Shown: piece by piece, positions 21,737 through 32,700 of the stretch
Numbering within the stretch: the first letter of the stretch is position 1
Layout: each line of letters starts with the position of its first letter
Assembly (NCBI GenBank): GCA_958510875.1
Contig: OY294067.1
Coordinates: 34,584,912-34,648,911 of the forward strand
Direction of reading: 5' to 3'
Length of the DNA stretch: 64,000 nucleotides
From: Endomychus coccineus
Lineage: Eukaryota > Arthropoda > Insecta > Coleoptera > Endomychidae
Position numbers and translations under genes: made by a program
Notes under the pieces: model-generated
Told to the model about the DNA's origin: nothing
Databases searched by the model: none
What the model saw: only the letters and a program-made list of their open reading frames with translations

Positions 21737-22433
21737 GTTCAATGCTTTATTTCCTCGACTATTAGGCATATTGAGCGATATTCTCTTCTCCAACAAATAC
21801 AGAAAATATTAAGTAACCCGTGAAGGTGATTACAATAATACAATACAGTTTTTGGTTGGAAGAACTCAAAGAATGTTTTGATTTTCTTATGCTGAAATAT
21901 CCAATAAAAAGTGTTAAATATAATATAAACATAAATAGTTCCAACAAGCTGTTATGTCTAATCAAAATTGATACTTAATGTATCAATATGAAATACTTTA
22001 CTTTAATATTATTATGTTAGAATTAAGTAGAACATAATCAGAGCGCTTAATTGTTATTACTCATACATAGTTTATACAATACAAACTAGTTCAAGATAGT
22101 AACAATATTATAACATTTCTGCGCATCGTTTATGAATATCAGAATATCGGTGTTTGTAAAGACATCAGGAATCAAGTTAACATCTTATTTACACCTGCTT
22201 ATTGTTGAGTCACGCTTTGTATGATTAATTCTAAATCGCGTGTTTGAAACAATTACTCATGCTTCTAGACAGATAGAGCATGTCCTCACTAGTGTTTAAA
22301 ATCGACGTTCAGTTCAGTGTTCGAACAATCCGGTCCAAATATAAACTTCCCGTTAGTAAAATAACCAGAGATGTCACACCACATATAAGAGCAATTCTTT
22401 GACAAAATATCGTTACAATAGATTCAATGTTCA
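21737..22433. other. No recognised feature
   Basis: AT-rich; no coding or repeat signal recognised. Confidence 0.4.
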
Positions 22434-22530
22434 GGGCTTGTTTATAATAAAGATTCTTGACCCACGTATGAATTAATACAAAATTCTCGGGAAATAGGTC
22501 ACATTAACACATATATTTTTATTTTTACCC

Positions 22531-22574
22531 TCGTCTTTACGTACGTTTCGGTCTCACGACCATCATCAGAAGAC
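22531..22574 (-). ncRNA. Hammerhead ribozyme motif B4, intact
   Basis: On the minus strand: stem I 5' GUCUU, core CUGAUGA, stem II GGUC-GUGA-GACC, core GAAA, palindromic stem III CGUACG, cleavage triplet ending GUA, stem I 3' AAGAC. All conserved hammerhead core residues are present. The fully palindromic stem III can form only two-base-loop hairpins in a monomer but pairs well between two molecules or repeat units. Confidence 0.75.
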
Positions 22575-23205
22575 TTATTAATACAATAACCTGATTACTT
22601 AGAAATACTGTAATAACACAAAGCGTCCTTATCGCACAAATTTCGTTTAAATGCCAACGTCGCGAAACGAACGGAAACATGAAAACGGAACTATAACACA
22701 GCAATGTTGCAGCGTAAAAATTAAAAATCCACTATTAAGTAGAATCATCAATAAATACGAACACATTTCATAAATGTCTGCGAGAGACTAACAGACAAAG
22801 AGTTCTATCCTCTTTGCTAACAGACGAGACCATCTCAAGTGTTCATTTAAGCGCCAGCTGTCATAATTTATTAGGTGATAAAAGAAGGTCTCTGGCCTCT
22901 GAGAAATACTTTAGACAATTCTACCTAAAGTAAACTTTTACATTATAAGGACGTAAGTAGGAATTTGCAAGAATATTAATTAATTAAATTAGTATAAATA
23001 TGACTTAGTGTTTGAACGTCACTCCTATGATTAACAGACTTGGAGTCACGTGGATTTTTAATTTGTACGCTGCAACATTGCTGTGTTATAGTTCCGTTTT
23101 CATGTTTCCGTTCGTTTCGCGACGTTGGCATTTAAACGAAATTTGTGCGATAAGGACGCTTTGTGTTATTACAGTATTTCTAAGTAATCAGGTTATTGTA
23201 TTAAT

Positions 23206-23251
23206 AAGTCTTCTGATGATGGTCGTGAGACCGAAACGTACGTAAAGACGA
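23206..23251 (+). ncRNA. Hammerhead ribozyme motif B5, intact
   Basis: Plus-strand mirror of B4 with identical core, stems and GUA cleavage site. B4 and B5 are about 670 bp apart and convergent copies could form a very long duplex. Confidence 0.75.
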
Positions 23252-23573
23252 GGGTAAAAATAAAAATATATGGGCTTGTTTATAATAACTTGAATTCCAA
23301 AATGTGAGGAACCAAACTATATAGTGTGATTAAATCATCAGTAATATTTTGTAGAAATATAATCTACTGTCCATCCGATAAAGTAGCATATCCAAAACAC
23401 AATCTGAAAGAATTATGTACTTAACCAGTTATGATTAATTTTGCAACTGATATATGAAGCGATGAAACCAATAAATTATGAACAGGTTTGTTTATATTTC
23501 ACGAATATACCAATCTGTAGGCAGAAAATATATAATCCCAGAGGACTTGTTATTTGAAAGACTTTGAAGGCGA

Positions 23574-24586
23574 AAAAATTTAGCCTAACCCCCACCACTT
23601 AATTCAAAAAGGTTTAGCCATGAATTTCGAGCATTTTTGAGATGTCGTACCCTTCGATAAATATTGAAAAAACCAAACACTCTTGAATCAGAATAGGTCA
23701 TAGAGCATTTTCTTTAGCTCTAGAATATCGAGTATATTATGAGTAGTTTTTGAGTGAAAAGCATACATTTACCAGACTTGACTTTAACCAGAATTCTAAA
23801 TATTAACGTTCTAGAGCATTTACCTTAAAAAAACTTAGCAATGAACTTCAAAAATTATATTCAAGAGAAATTTGCGAATAGATCCAGAATTTAGAGCTTT
23901 TTATGAGCTTTAAAATGCCGTAAGTGGAAATTCTTGAGCTGTCAATGAAATTTGACAGAACCGAAAAATACACATTTAACATTTATTTCATAAAGTTAGC
24001 AGAAAGTAGTCTAAATGTCGTGCTAATAAAAAACAAATGGCACACGATTTTCGAGCTATTTATGAGCTTCATTTGTTATTTTCGAGCTGCCAAAACTGAC
24101 ATTTTAAGTTTATTTTATAAAATTAGCAGTAAAATAGTTAAAAAGTGGTGCAAATAAAAAACAAATAGCACAGGATTTTGGAGCTGTCAATGAAACTTAA
24201 CAGGAGCGAAAAATTTGGATCTATTCGCAGATTTCTCTTGAATATAATTTTTTAAGTTCATTGCTAAGTTTTTTAGGTAAATGCTCTAGAACGTTTAACT
24301 TTAGAATGCTGGTTAAAGTCAAATCTGGAAAATGTATGCTCTTCTCTCAAAAATTACTCAAAATTCACTCGAAATTCTAGAGCTAAAGAAAATACTCAAT
24401 GATCTATTCTGAATGAAGGAAAGTGCTTAGTTTGGTAAAGTTAGCCTCGCCCTTGGTTTTTCAACATTTACCGAATGCTATGAAAGTTCAAGAGTTATGG
24501 CTGGTGCAGTTTTAAAGCTCATAAAAAGCTCGAAATTCATGGCTAAACCATTTTGAATTCCATGGTGGGGGTTAGGCTAACTTTTT
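23574..24586. mobile_element. Foldback element 2
   Basis: Terminal blocks TTAGCCTAACCCCCACC and GGTGGGGGTTAGGCTAA are inverted copies. Further matching blocks continue inward (GGTTTAGCCATGAATTTCGA; TAGAGCATTT; CAAGAGAAATTTGCGAATAG and their inverses), so most of the 1-kb element folds back on itself. No transposase and no clear target duplication were found. Confidence 0.7.
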
Positions 24587-24974
24587 GGACGCAGACTTTG
24601 ACTTAATTCTAACCCATAATTGGAAGTATCATGTTAACAAAACATTGTTGTGTGGTGAAGTCTTTATAGTTGTTCTGTGGTCGACTTGCAACATATAGTT
24701 ATTTGTTTTACTAGGCATAAAAGCACAAAATTTAATGCCGCTTAATCTGCTTTTCTGCCGTGTGAAACATATAATTTTGTCTTCAAATTTGTTCCAATTC
24801 CACGCAAAATCGACTTTTTCATATTTAAATTGCGTTTCATTATCAATATCCAAATAACTAAATTATTTTATTAAAGGTAACTGGGCCCTGCGTTACTAGG
24901 TTTACCGCTGATGACGTTTGTTGAATATGTTTGTTTACTGTTTACTTTGTCATTGTCAATTTTGAAAAGTTGTC

Positions 24975-26093
24975 ATGTTAGAAATGGATTTACTGCAAAG
25001 TGAGGATGAATTGATGCAATTAACACCACCTGAGATAAGAGACCAGGCGCGAGATGTGGAATTTAACCTTTTACCGGAAAAATCAAGAACTGTATATGAA
25101 CTCACATACAGCAGATTCATGGAATATAGACAGAAGAAAAATATAGGATCTTTCTCTGAAAATGTGCTGATTGTCTATTTTTCCGATCTTTCAAAGAAAA
25201 TGAAGCCTTCAACGTTATGGTCTACCTATTCGATGTTGAAAGCTACCCTGAACATAAAAAATAACATTGATTTGGCAAAATACCAGACGTTACGGGCTTT
25301 TTTGAAACGCCAGTCAGACGGTTTCCATGCAAAAAAATCCCGAGTTTTTCAAAGAGAAGAAATCGAGAAATTTTTATCAGATGCCCCAGATGAACTGTAT
25401 TTGTGTACGAAGGTAGGAATATATTGAAAATGATCTATTATGGATTAAAGAACTAATTTTCAATTTATATTTTAGGTTGTAATTATTGTTGCAGTCGCTG
25501 GGGCTTGTAGATGTGATGAGCTTTTGCAAATGAAAATAGATGATATAAATGATATGGGCGACAAATTGCTAATTATGCTACCAAATACTTAGACCAAAAG
25601 ATCAAGATCTTTTGTAGTAACGGAATATTTAAGCGTTTACAGAAAATATGCAGCCTCCAGACCCTCGAATTTAAATAATCGGCGTGTCTTCTATAAATAT
25701 GCGAACGGTAAAGCACATCATCAATTCATTGGCATTCACAAATTCGGTAAAATGCCAGAAGAAATTGCTACTTTTCTGGGACTATCCCATGCATAAGAGT
25801 ATACCGGGCACTGCTTTCGCAGAACTTCGGCCACGTTGCTGGTGCATTCTGGTGGGGACATAACAATGTTGAAGCAACATGGAGGATGGAAGTCTTCCGC
25901 TGTCGCGGAGGGCTATATTGAGGACTCGCTAGCCAATAAGTCGAACATCGGCAATAAAATATTTTCTGGCGTTTCCGGAGTATCAAGTGTGGATACTAAA
26001 GTTGTTAATTTTACTGAAAAGGAGGGAAGTGGACAGAGTTCAATTGTATTAAATAATTGTTCACAATTGACCATAAATATATCTAATAAATAA
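24975..26093 (+). pseudogene. Crypton-like tyrosine recombinase, pseudogene
   Basis: Exon 1 is 24975-25412 (146 residues); a 63-bp GT-AG intron lies at 25413-25475; exon 2 is 25476-26093 (205 codons). The N-terminal half is the core-binding domain (LLPEKSRTVYELTYSRFMEY, SENVLIVYFSDLSKK). The catalytic residues of tyrosine recombinases are visible: Arg158 (AGACRCDEL), His258-x-x-Arg261 (YTGHCFRRTSA), His281 (HGGWKSS) and Tyr293 (AEGYIED). Two in-frame stops (residues 185 and 253; TAG at 25590, TAA at 25794) break exon 2. The active-site layout is otherwise complete, so decay is recent. It belongs to the insect Crypton-type group of DNA transposons. Confidence 0.85.
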
Positions 26094-26704
26094 AAATTTC
26101 GTGTTGTAGTTTGTAGTTTTAATGCAATAAAACCAGTTTATTATCATCAGCATCATTTTGAGTTTTCTTAATGTCATTGTCAATTTTAATAACCAGTTTG
26201 ATTTAAATTATTACTTGGAAGGTTGCCTAGCAACGAACTTTTTCTGCCTAGGCAGTAAAAGTTGACTTTTTCTGCCTAGGCATTAAAAGTACAACTTCTA
26301 AGCCTGCCAAGTGTCATTAAAAGGCCGCTTTTAATGTCATTTGGAGAAAAATTCATTTGTAAGTAAATGAACGTATGTTTTTGAAAAGTGGTATACACTC
26401 CCTCGATTGATATTGAAGGCTGCAAATTCGGTTGAAATTTCAAGGATCAACGTCAAGAACAATGTTAAGAATAACATAAACGCCATCTAGATTTTGCGTA
26501 GCCAACTGGGCTCCTCTTCTATGCCCCTTAATCACCTGACAATCAACGATGTTCTTCAATGAATTTACTTTTGTTTGACATTTATGTTTCAATTGAATAT
26601 TCAATCACGGTATTCAGTCGAAGTAATTCTTGGTATCAGAAGGAAAATATTGCAAATTAGTGATTTAGGTTAAATGTTAATTCGTATCGCAGTTCTAGTA
26701 TTAA
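26094..26704. other. Spacer between Crypton and V-ATPase gene; CTGCCTAGGCAG repeats
   Basis: The palindrome CTGCCTAGGCAG at 26244-26255 and the near copy CTGCCTAGGCAT at 26272-26283 lie in a short repeat of TTTTT-CTGCCTAGGCA-TAAAAG units. The same palindrome occurs at 63366-63377. The remainder is presumed promoter and 5' UTR of the V-ATPase gene, but no TATA box or initiator could be assigned. Confidence 0.4.
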
Positions 26705-29700
26705 ATGTTACGTTACAGATTAATTCGTATTTCGGTTGTAATAGGTTTTATAACTGGAATAATCATAGGTGAGTTTTAGATTATATCATTTGCATTAGTA
26801 TGAAACTGTGTATTTTCAGATCTGTATTACCTTTTATCTGGAAAAGTACAGGACCTCGGTGTAGGCTGGTAAGTTGATATAGCAAACTTCAAAGCCAAAA
26901 CTATTTATGTAGATGATGATAGATGTTAAGCCTTCAACGTTAAAATATTAGTTCCAAATTTGAAAAAACGGAAGTCAAAAACAATACGAATGTTAAACCG
27001 AACAATCCATTCTTAGGTTTCCAGAAATGGAATTAGTAACTTTAAGACACTAAATACTTACTACTAAGGCGTATGAAATCAAATGCAACCAAGACTCAAG
27101 CTTGCCTCTTCTCCAAGAAGGCGGATCCCACAATGCCTAATATGATGATGTGAGGTACAACAATTTTCGGGATCACCACCAACAGCACTCTCTCATCGGA
27201 CGATCATGTGAGGTCCATTGCTAAAACCGCTTGACAAAAACTTGGTTTTCTATTCCGTGCCAAGAGCTACTTTACATCCCAGCAGCTCCTCATAATCTGC
27301 AAAGCACAGATTCGACCTGCCCTGGAGTACTGTTCACATGTTTGGAGTTCGGCTCCCAAACATACGCTGAAGCACTTGGATTCTATCCAGAAGAGTTATT
27401 TCTCTGATTGATGATGTCACACTTACGAGTTCATTGATCTCTTTCTAGAACATTGTAGAAACGTGGGAGATCTCTCCCTTTTCTGAAATCTCGTCTGTTG
27501 TTCTACCACGAGAGATTCCAGATAGGCGGACTAGACGAGCTCAAACTAGCCATCCCTTCATTGTCAAGCTCGAGTCATACCAGATTTCCTTTTTCTATCG
27601 AGGAGCGAGGTTGTGAAACTCTTTACCTAGTGAGGTCTTTCCCGCTACTAAGGACGTACTAAATCCAATGGATTTGAGCTTGCCTAGAAGAATAATGTGA
27701 TCAAGTTTATCAAAGGTCTTCGGAAAATCTGTATATAATTCGTCAACCTGTCATTGGTTGTCAAGAATAGCAGCAATATACGTGTTCAAACAAGTAAGAT
27801 TCGTAACCGTAGATCTCTTTTGGACAAATCCATGTTGATATGGTAATATCATACTATGAATGCGTTGATTCAGTCACATCTCAAAGACCTTAGATAAGTT
27901 AGACGATATCGCAATTGGGCGATAATTAAGTATATTTCCAACATCACCAGATTTGTGAACGGGAATAATCTTTGCTTTTTTCCAAACACTAGGAAATTTA
28001 TTAGATTTCAAACTGAGATTGAACAAAATCTGTAGTAGGCAAAAAACACAGAACCGCAATCTTTTATGAAGAAGCTTGTATTTGATCATGTCCAGAGGTG
28101 TATTTATTCTTAAGGTTTTTAATAGCAGTTACAATTTCTGGTTGACTTACCAATATAATATTCAAAAATGATGAATTAATGTTGGTCAAATCTGAAATAT
28201 TGCTGAAATCGGTGTTGTTATTGGGTTCAGAGTTCAGAGAATGTACCAAATGCTTCAACAATTTCTTTGGAATCATTTAATAGTGTTTCATTAAAACGCA
28301 TAGAACCAGGAATTCTAGTCGTGCCTTTTTCTTCATTTGTGAAGTTCCAAAAACTTTTTGTACCATGAGTGATGGAGTTACCGATTTTCTCCAAATAGAG
28401 ATTATAAGCTTCCTTTATTCGAACTTGGTTAAGATCTCAGTTGCTTAAATTCTCCAAGATTCTGACGAGACTTATGTTTTAAATATCTAGTTCTAGCATT
28501 CTAGCTATTTTTGTTTTATTAGATCGATAGTGGACCTATCAAACCATGGTGGATAACCACGTTTTTTATTAGGAAATGATGGTACATTTACATCAACTAC
28601 AGAGTATACCATACTATAGAATTCAGAGCAAGCCTCATCAATATTAGAGTAATCGTTCAGAATGGACCAGTCAATTTCAAGTAACATATTATTAGTGGCT
28701 TCTGTGAGTCGGAAAAATATGAAAATATTTCAGAGCCTAACGAGACTCTGCCCCCCCCTCCCCCCCTCCCGTGTGTAAGGATGCTGAACACGATGGCGGT
28801 GGTTTAAACTCTTTCTGAGTTGACCGTCACCCCCAAACGGCCAAAACCAACCCCCAAAAAGGGTGAAACGCGGATATACCGACATATTCCGAGAAAAACC
28901 GCGTCACCTCCCGTTTTCGAGGATGCTGAACACGATGCCGGTACTTTGGAATTTCTCCGAGTCAACCCCACCCTTTAAACGGCAAAAAACAAGCCCCGAA
29001 TGGGATGAAACTCGGATATACCGACGTATTCCGAGAAAAACTGCGTCACCTCCCGTTTTCGAGGATGCTGAACACGATGCCGGTACTTTGGAATTTCTCC
29101 GAGTCAACCCCACCCTTTAAACTGCAAAAAACAAGCCCCGAATGGGGTGAAACTCGGATATACCGACGTATTCCGAGAAAAACTGCGTCACCTCCCGTTT
29201 TCGAGGATGCTGAACACGATGCCGGTACTTTGGAATTTCTCCGAGTCAACCCCACCCCATAAACGGCCAAAAACAACCCCCGAAAGGGGTGAAACTCGGA
29301 TATACCGACATATTCCGAGAAAAACGGCGTCACCTCCCGTTTTCGAGGATGCTGAACACGATGGTGATTCTGGATCTTCTCCCCGAAGCAAACTAACCGT
29401 TGAAACGGACAACAACTACCCCTTTGATACCCTGAATTAATGAAGTGGATAAGAAAGATGCGATAAGAGAAAATGTATAACAAATCATTGAATACACACT
29501 GGATGATGTTTCCACATTTGTTGACTGACTGTTCACCCTGAAAAATAGGCGTATACATCGTGTCTGCCTAGGTTATTTGGTGGTTTTTAGGTGAGAAAAT
29601 CTCCTGTATGGAATCAGTGGTACAATTTTACATATTTTATTTTATTGAATCATAAACATTTTTATTTCACGCGTACAAGAGAGTCTCGTTAGGCTCTGAA

Positions 29701-32700
29701 ATATTTGCTTTTTTCGGCCTTTTTTCCGACTCACAGAAGCCACTATATATAATTGTAAGAAATTAGCTTTTCTAAAGTTACATGTATTGTTTACACTTAT
29801 ATATTTGAAGTTTTGATTATGAGGTCTTCACAATGACATCTCAATCAAGAGTGCAGGGTGAAACGGATCTTCTTTAACTAAGGAAGCATTGTCTGTAAAT
29901 AAATGACATATAATGTTAGATAATACTAGGTCAAGATAGTTGTCATGACTGTTTGTTATATTATTGTATTGTTTCAATTGCAAGAAATTCATGAACGATA
30001 TTCTCATCTATGAAACAAGGTATGTTAAAGTCACCTAAAATCAATAAGTGCTCATAAACTAAGGAAATTTCTTCAAGATGTTCCAGTAACGTTTCTAAAT
30101 CACTTGTTGAAGGTGTTTTGGGAAGGTATAAAACTATAACCCTATTACCTCCAAACCTTCAAGAAATATTCGATAGCCTATCTCCTCTCCCAACATTCCC
30201 CCGCTGGCTCACACGATGTTCCTCGAACATTATAGGTTTCTCTCCCGTGTAGTCAAAGTAAAAAAATTATTAAATTAAGACACTTATGCCAGAAAAATAG
30301 ATTTTTCTCGGAGTGAATATGTTTCTGCCTTGAGTCGGTAGTCAACCTGAATGTGTTGTTTACGTAGAGCTAATAACTTTTGGTTAACATGGTTTTGTAT
30401 TGAGATGGTATAATTGGTTTTGAGATAGCGCTTCCTGCCTATATCTAGTCTGTTTCCCTAACCTATGACAATTAAGAATTAGCGGAATTGTGGCAGCTGT
30501 GCCATCAATTTTACATCATTCACATTGTTCTTTCTTCAAAACAAAAACATTTCATTCGAAGCTATAGGCTATAGCGCCCATAGAACAATGATATTGTAGA
30601 AGCTTATGCTTGACGGTATCTATGATTTTACCACAAGCTATCTAAAAGTGATTGAATGATTGAAACTAAAAATGTACAGTTTTTATTAGACAAAAACGAA
30701 TAACATAGAACATGTTTAATGTTCTTTCTTCCCAACAAATAAAAAAGAATAAATTGCTAATTCTGAACAAGGTCCGCATCCTCAGTAGAGTGTCTTATGT
30801 GAATGTGGTCACAGTCACGTATACACTCCTCTACGCTCGGTTGTTTCCGCGCTCGCTCGGCGCTGGTATAAGAGGAGGAGGAGCCTATTGGTCTACACCA
30901 CGGACGTACATACAGGTCTGGGAACTCTATTGTTTGACATGAGTCTCTTACTTGTTAAGTAAAATAATTTTTCTCGTAACGCAATATTTACTATTCCGAT
31001 TTGAGAGAGGAATAGAACTGTTACTCTTGTCAAAATGTATTACTCACCAAAAAAATAACTTCCCCTTTTTCGCACACATAAAAGACCTCGTTAAAACGAT
31101 TTCTATCCGGAATCGCAAGCATCCACTTTTTTCGCATTTCGGTAACACGGTCATATACGTGTCAGAGATCATTCTTCGACTACTGCGCCATCCGTTGGTA
31201 CTACGCGGCAGTTGACGCTTAGCGGACTCACTTCTCACATAGGAAACAGCCTCAAGTTCCCAGACCTGTATGTACGACCGTGGTCTGACAACTGTCATTC
31301 TTGACTTGTAAACACAAGGAATACCTGCGTTTTTAGAAACAAATTACGAAACCGTGCATTGTGCCCAAATGCAAAACGGGGTACAAAAGTGTAAAGCAAG
31401 AAACTTCTGTTTTTAAACTGCCGAAAGATGCGGAAATGCGAAAAAGTGGATGCTTGCGATTCCGGAAATAGATCGTTTTAACGAGGTCTTTTATGTGTGC
31501 GAAAAAGGGGATGTTATTTTTAAGGTGAGTAATACATTTTGACAAGAGTAACAGTTCTATTCCTCTCTCAAATCAGAATACTCAGTAGCACTGCTTGCGA
31601 TTCCGGAAAGAAATCGTTTTACCACCTCGATCCAAGCGCTAGCTAGTGGCTGAGCGAGGGACTACGAGTTTGGCGACGCGTAAGAGACCCATGTCAAACA
31701 TACGAGTTCCCAGACCTGTATGTACGACCGTGGTCTAGACCAATCAGAGCTGTTACGAATTCACGTTACGGTTCTCGCGTAACGCTTTCCATCAAATAGG
31801 TCCTCCGTAAAAACATATTCTATGTTAAAACGTAAGTTCTCATAGAAAAATGTAGCGTATGTTCGTAGAAGATTGAATATCGGCAGAAGTGGTGTTACAC
31901 AAAACAAAACATTTCTAGAATAGTTGATGGACCAAATAACCTCACCAGGTTTACGTTTGTGTTTAAAATAGTTCCAGAGATGCCTATCCAAATGTTATCA
32001 TGACTCGATACCCTCACTCCCAACTGAACCAAGACAATGGAGGACAAGATCCATTCAATAATTATTATTAGTCTTTGAAAGTAACTTTTCACAGAACTGT
32101 ACAAGAAACTTGATAATGAACCTTTACTTGACTCTAAAATTGAAAGAGATCGAGCAAAGCGACCATCAGGTACAACTGGAACCGATTAATTTTATACTAT
32201 TTTCGAAATTGGACCTGTATTTTTATTGATTTTTTTAAAGTTGGAAATTATTACTTTCCAGGTTTCTACAAAATTCTTCACCCTACATGTGGAGTGCTTT
32301 TGGTACTGCGCTGTCAGTGTCCTTATCTGTCTCAGGGGCAGCTTTGTAAGCTAACAATCCAAATTCAATTAGTAAGTGGAGAGGAAAGAAAGTTTACCGA
32401 CACAACGTGCAACCATATGCGGTCGTACCTCTTTTCCAAATTATAAATGTCAGTAGTGCATCCTGGTTGTAGGTTATTATGACAATGATTTAGCATCTAA
32501 AAAATAAACAAGAATGTATGGAATGAACCTAGTGTAATTTTGATTAATGCCCACTAGCCTTTCAAGGAATGCAATAAACAATTTAGTGGTTATTATTTTG
32601 GCCCGTAGGCAATTAGTTGAGCTTCTTTACTTCAAACTGTTATTAATTGAATGATATTTATATTGGAAGACAACATAAACAATTAAGTAAAAACGGTAAC

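Larger units (their letters stand above)
22451..23271. mobile_element. Inverted-arm hammerhead element (family B, copy 3)
   Basis: The arms at about 22451-22740 and 23040-23271 are inverted copies, each with an apparently intact hammerhead pointing outward. The 17-bp direct repeat GGGCTTGTTTATAATAA lies at 22434-22450 and 23272-23288, a clear target-site duplication. The central 300 bp match, in inverse orientation, the bodies near 5.9-6.1 kb and 54.8-55.0 kb. No protein is encoded. Confidence 0.75.
27655..30170 (-). mobile_element. LINE ORF2 fragment (endonuclease to RT), split by a TIR element
   Basis: Minus-strand order from 30170 down: endonuclease end with [10 protein letters not shown] near 30020, a gap filled by the 28695-29743 transposon, then the linker ([15 protein letters not shown] at about 28510), [20 protein letters not shown], and RT start [13 protein letters not shown]...YRPIAIS at about 27920, ending in [14 protein letters not shown] near 27665. 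It belongs to the Jockey/CR1 group. Frames are broken by stops. It lies antisense in intron 2 of the V-ATPase gene. Confidence 0.85.

Noticed and set aside
28863..29558. Overlapping frames of 85-170 residues on both strands over the satellite array
   Set aside because: They arise because the 142-bp unit happens to lack stops in several frames; the frame shifts with every unit and the same peptides recur on both strands.
31761..32104. Two overlapping minus-strand frames of about 70 residues in V-ATPase intron 2
   Set aside because: Some hydrophobic character, but they are in different frames, antisense in an intron, and match nothing I recognise.
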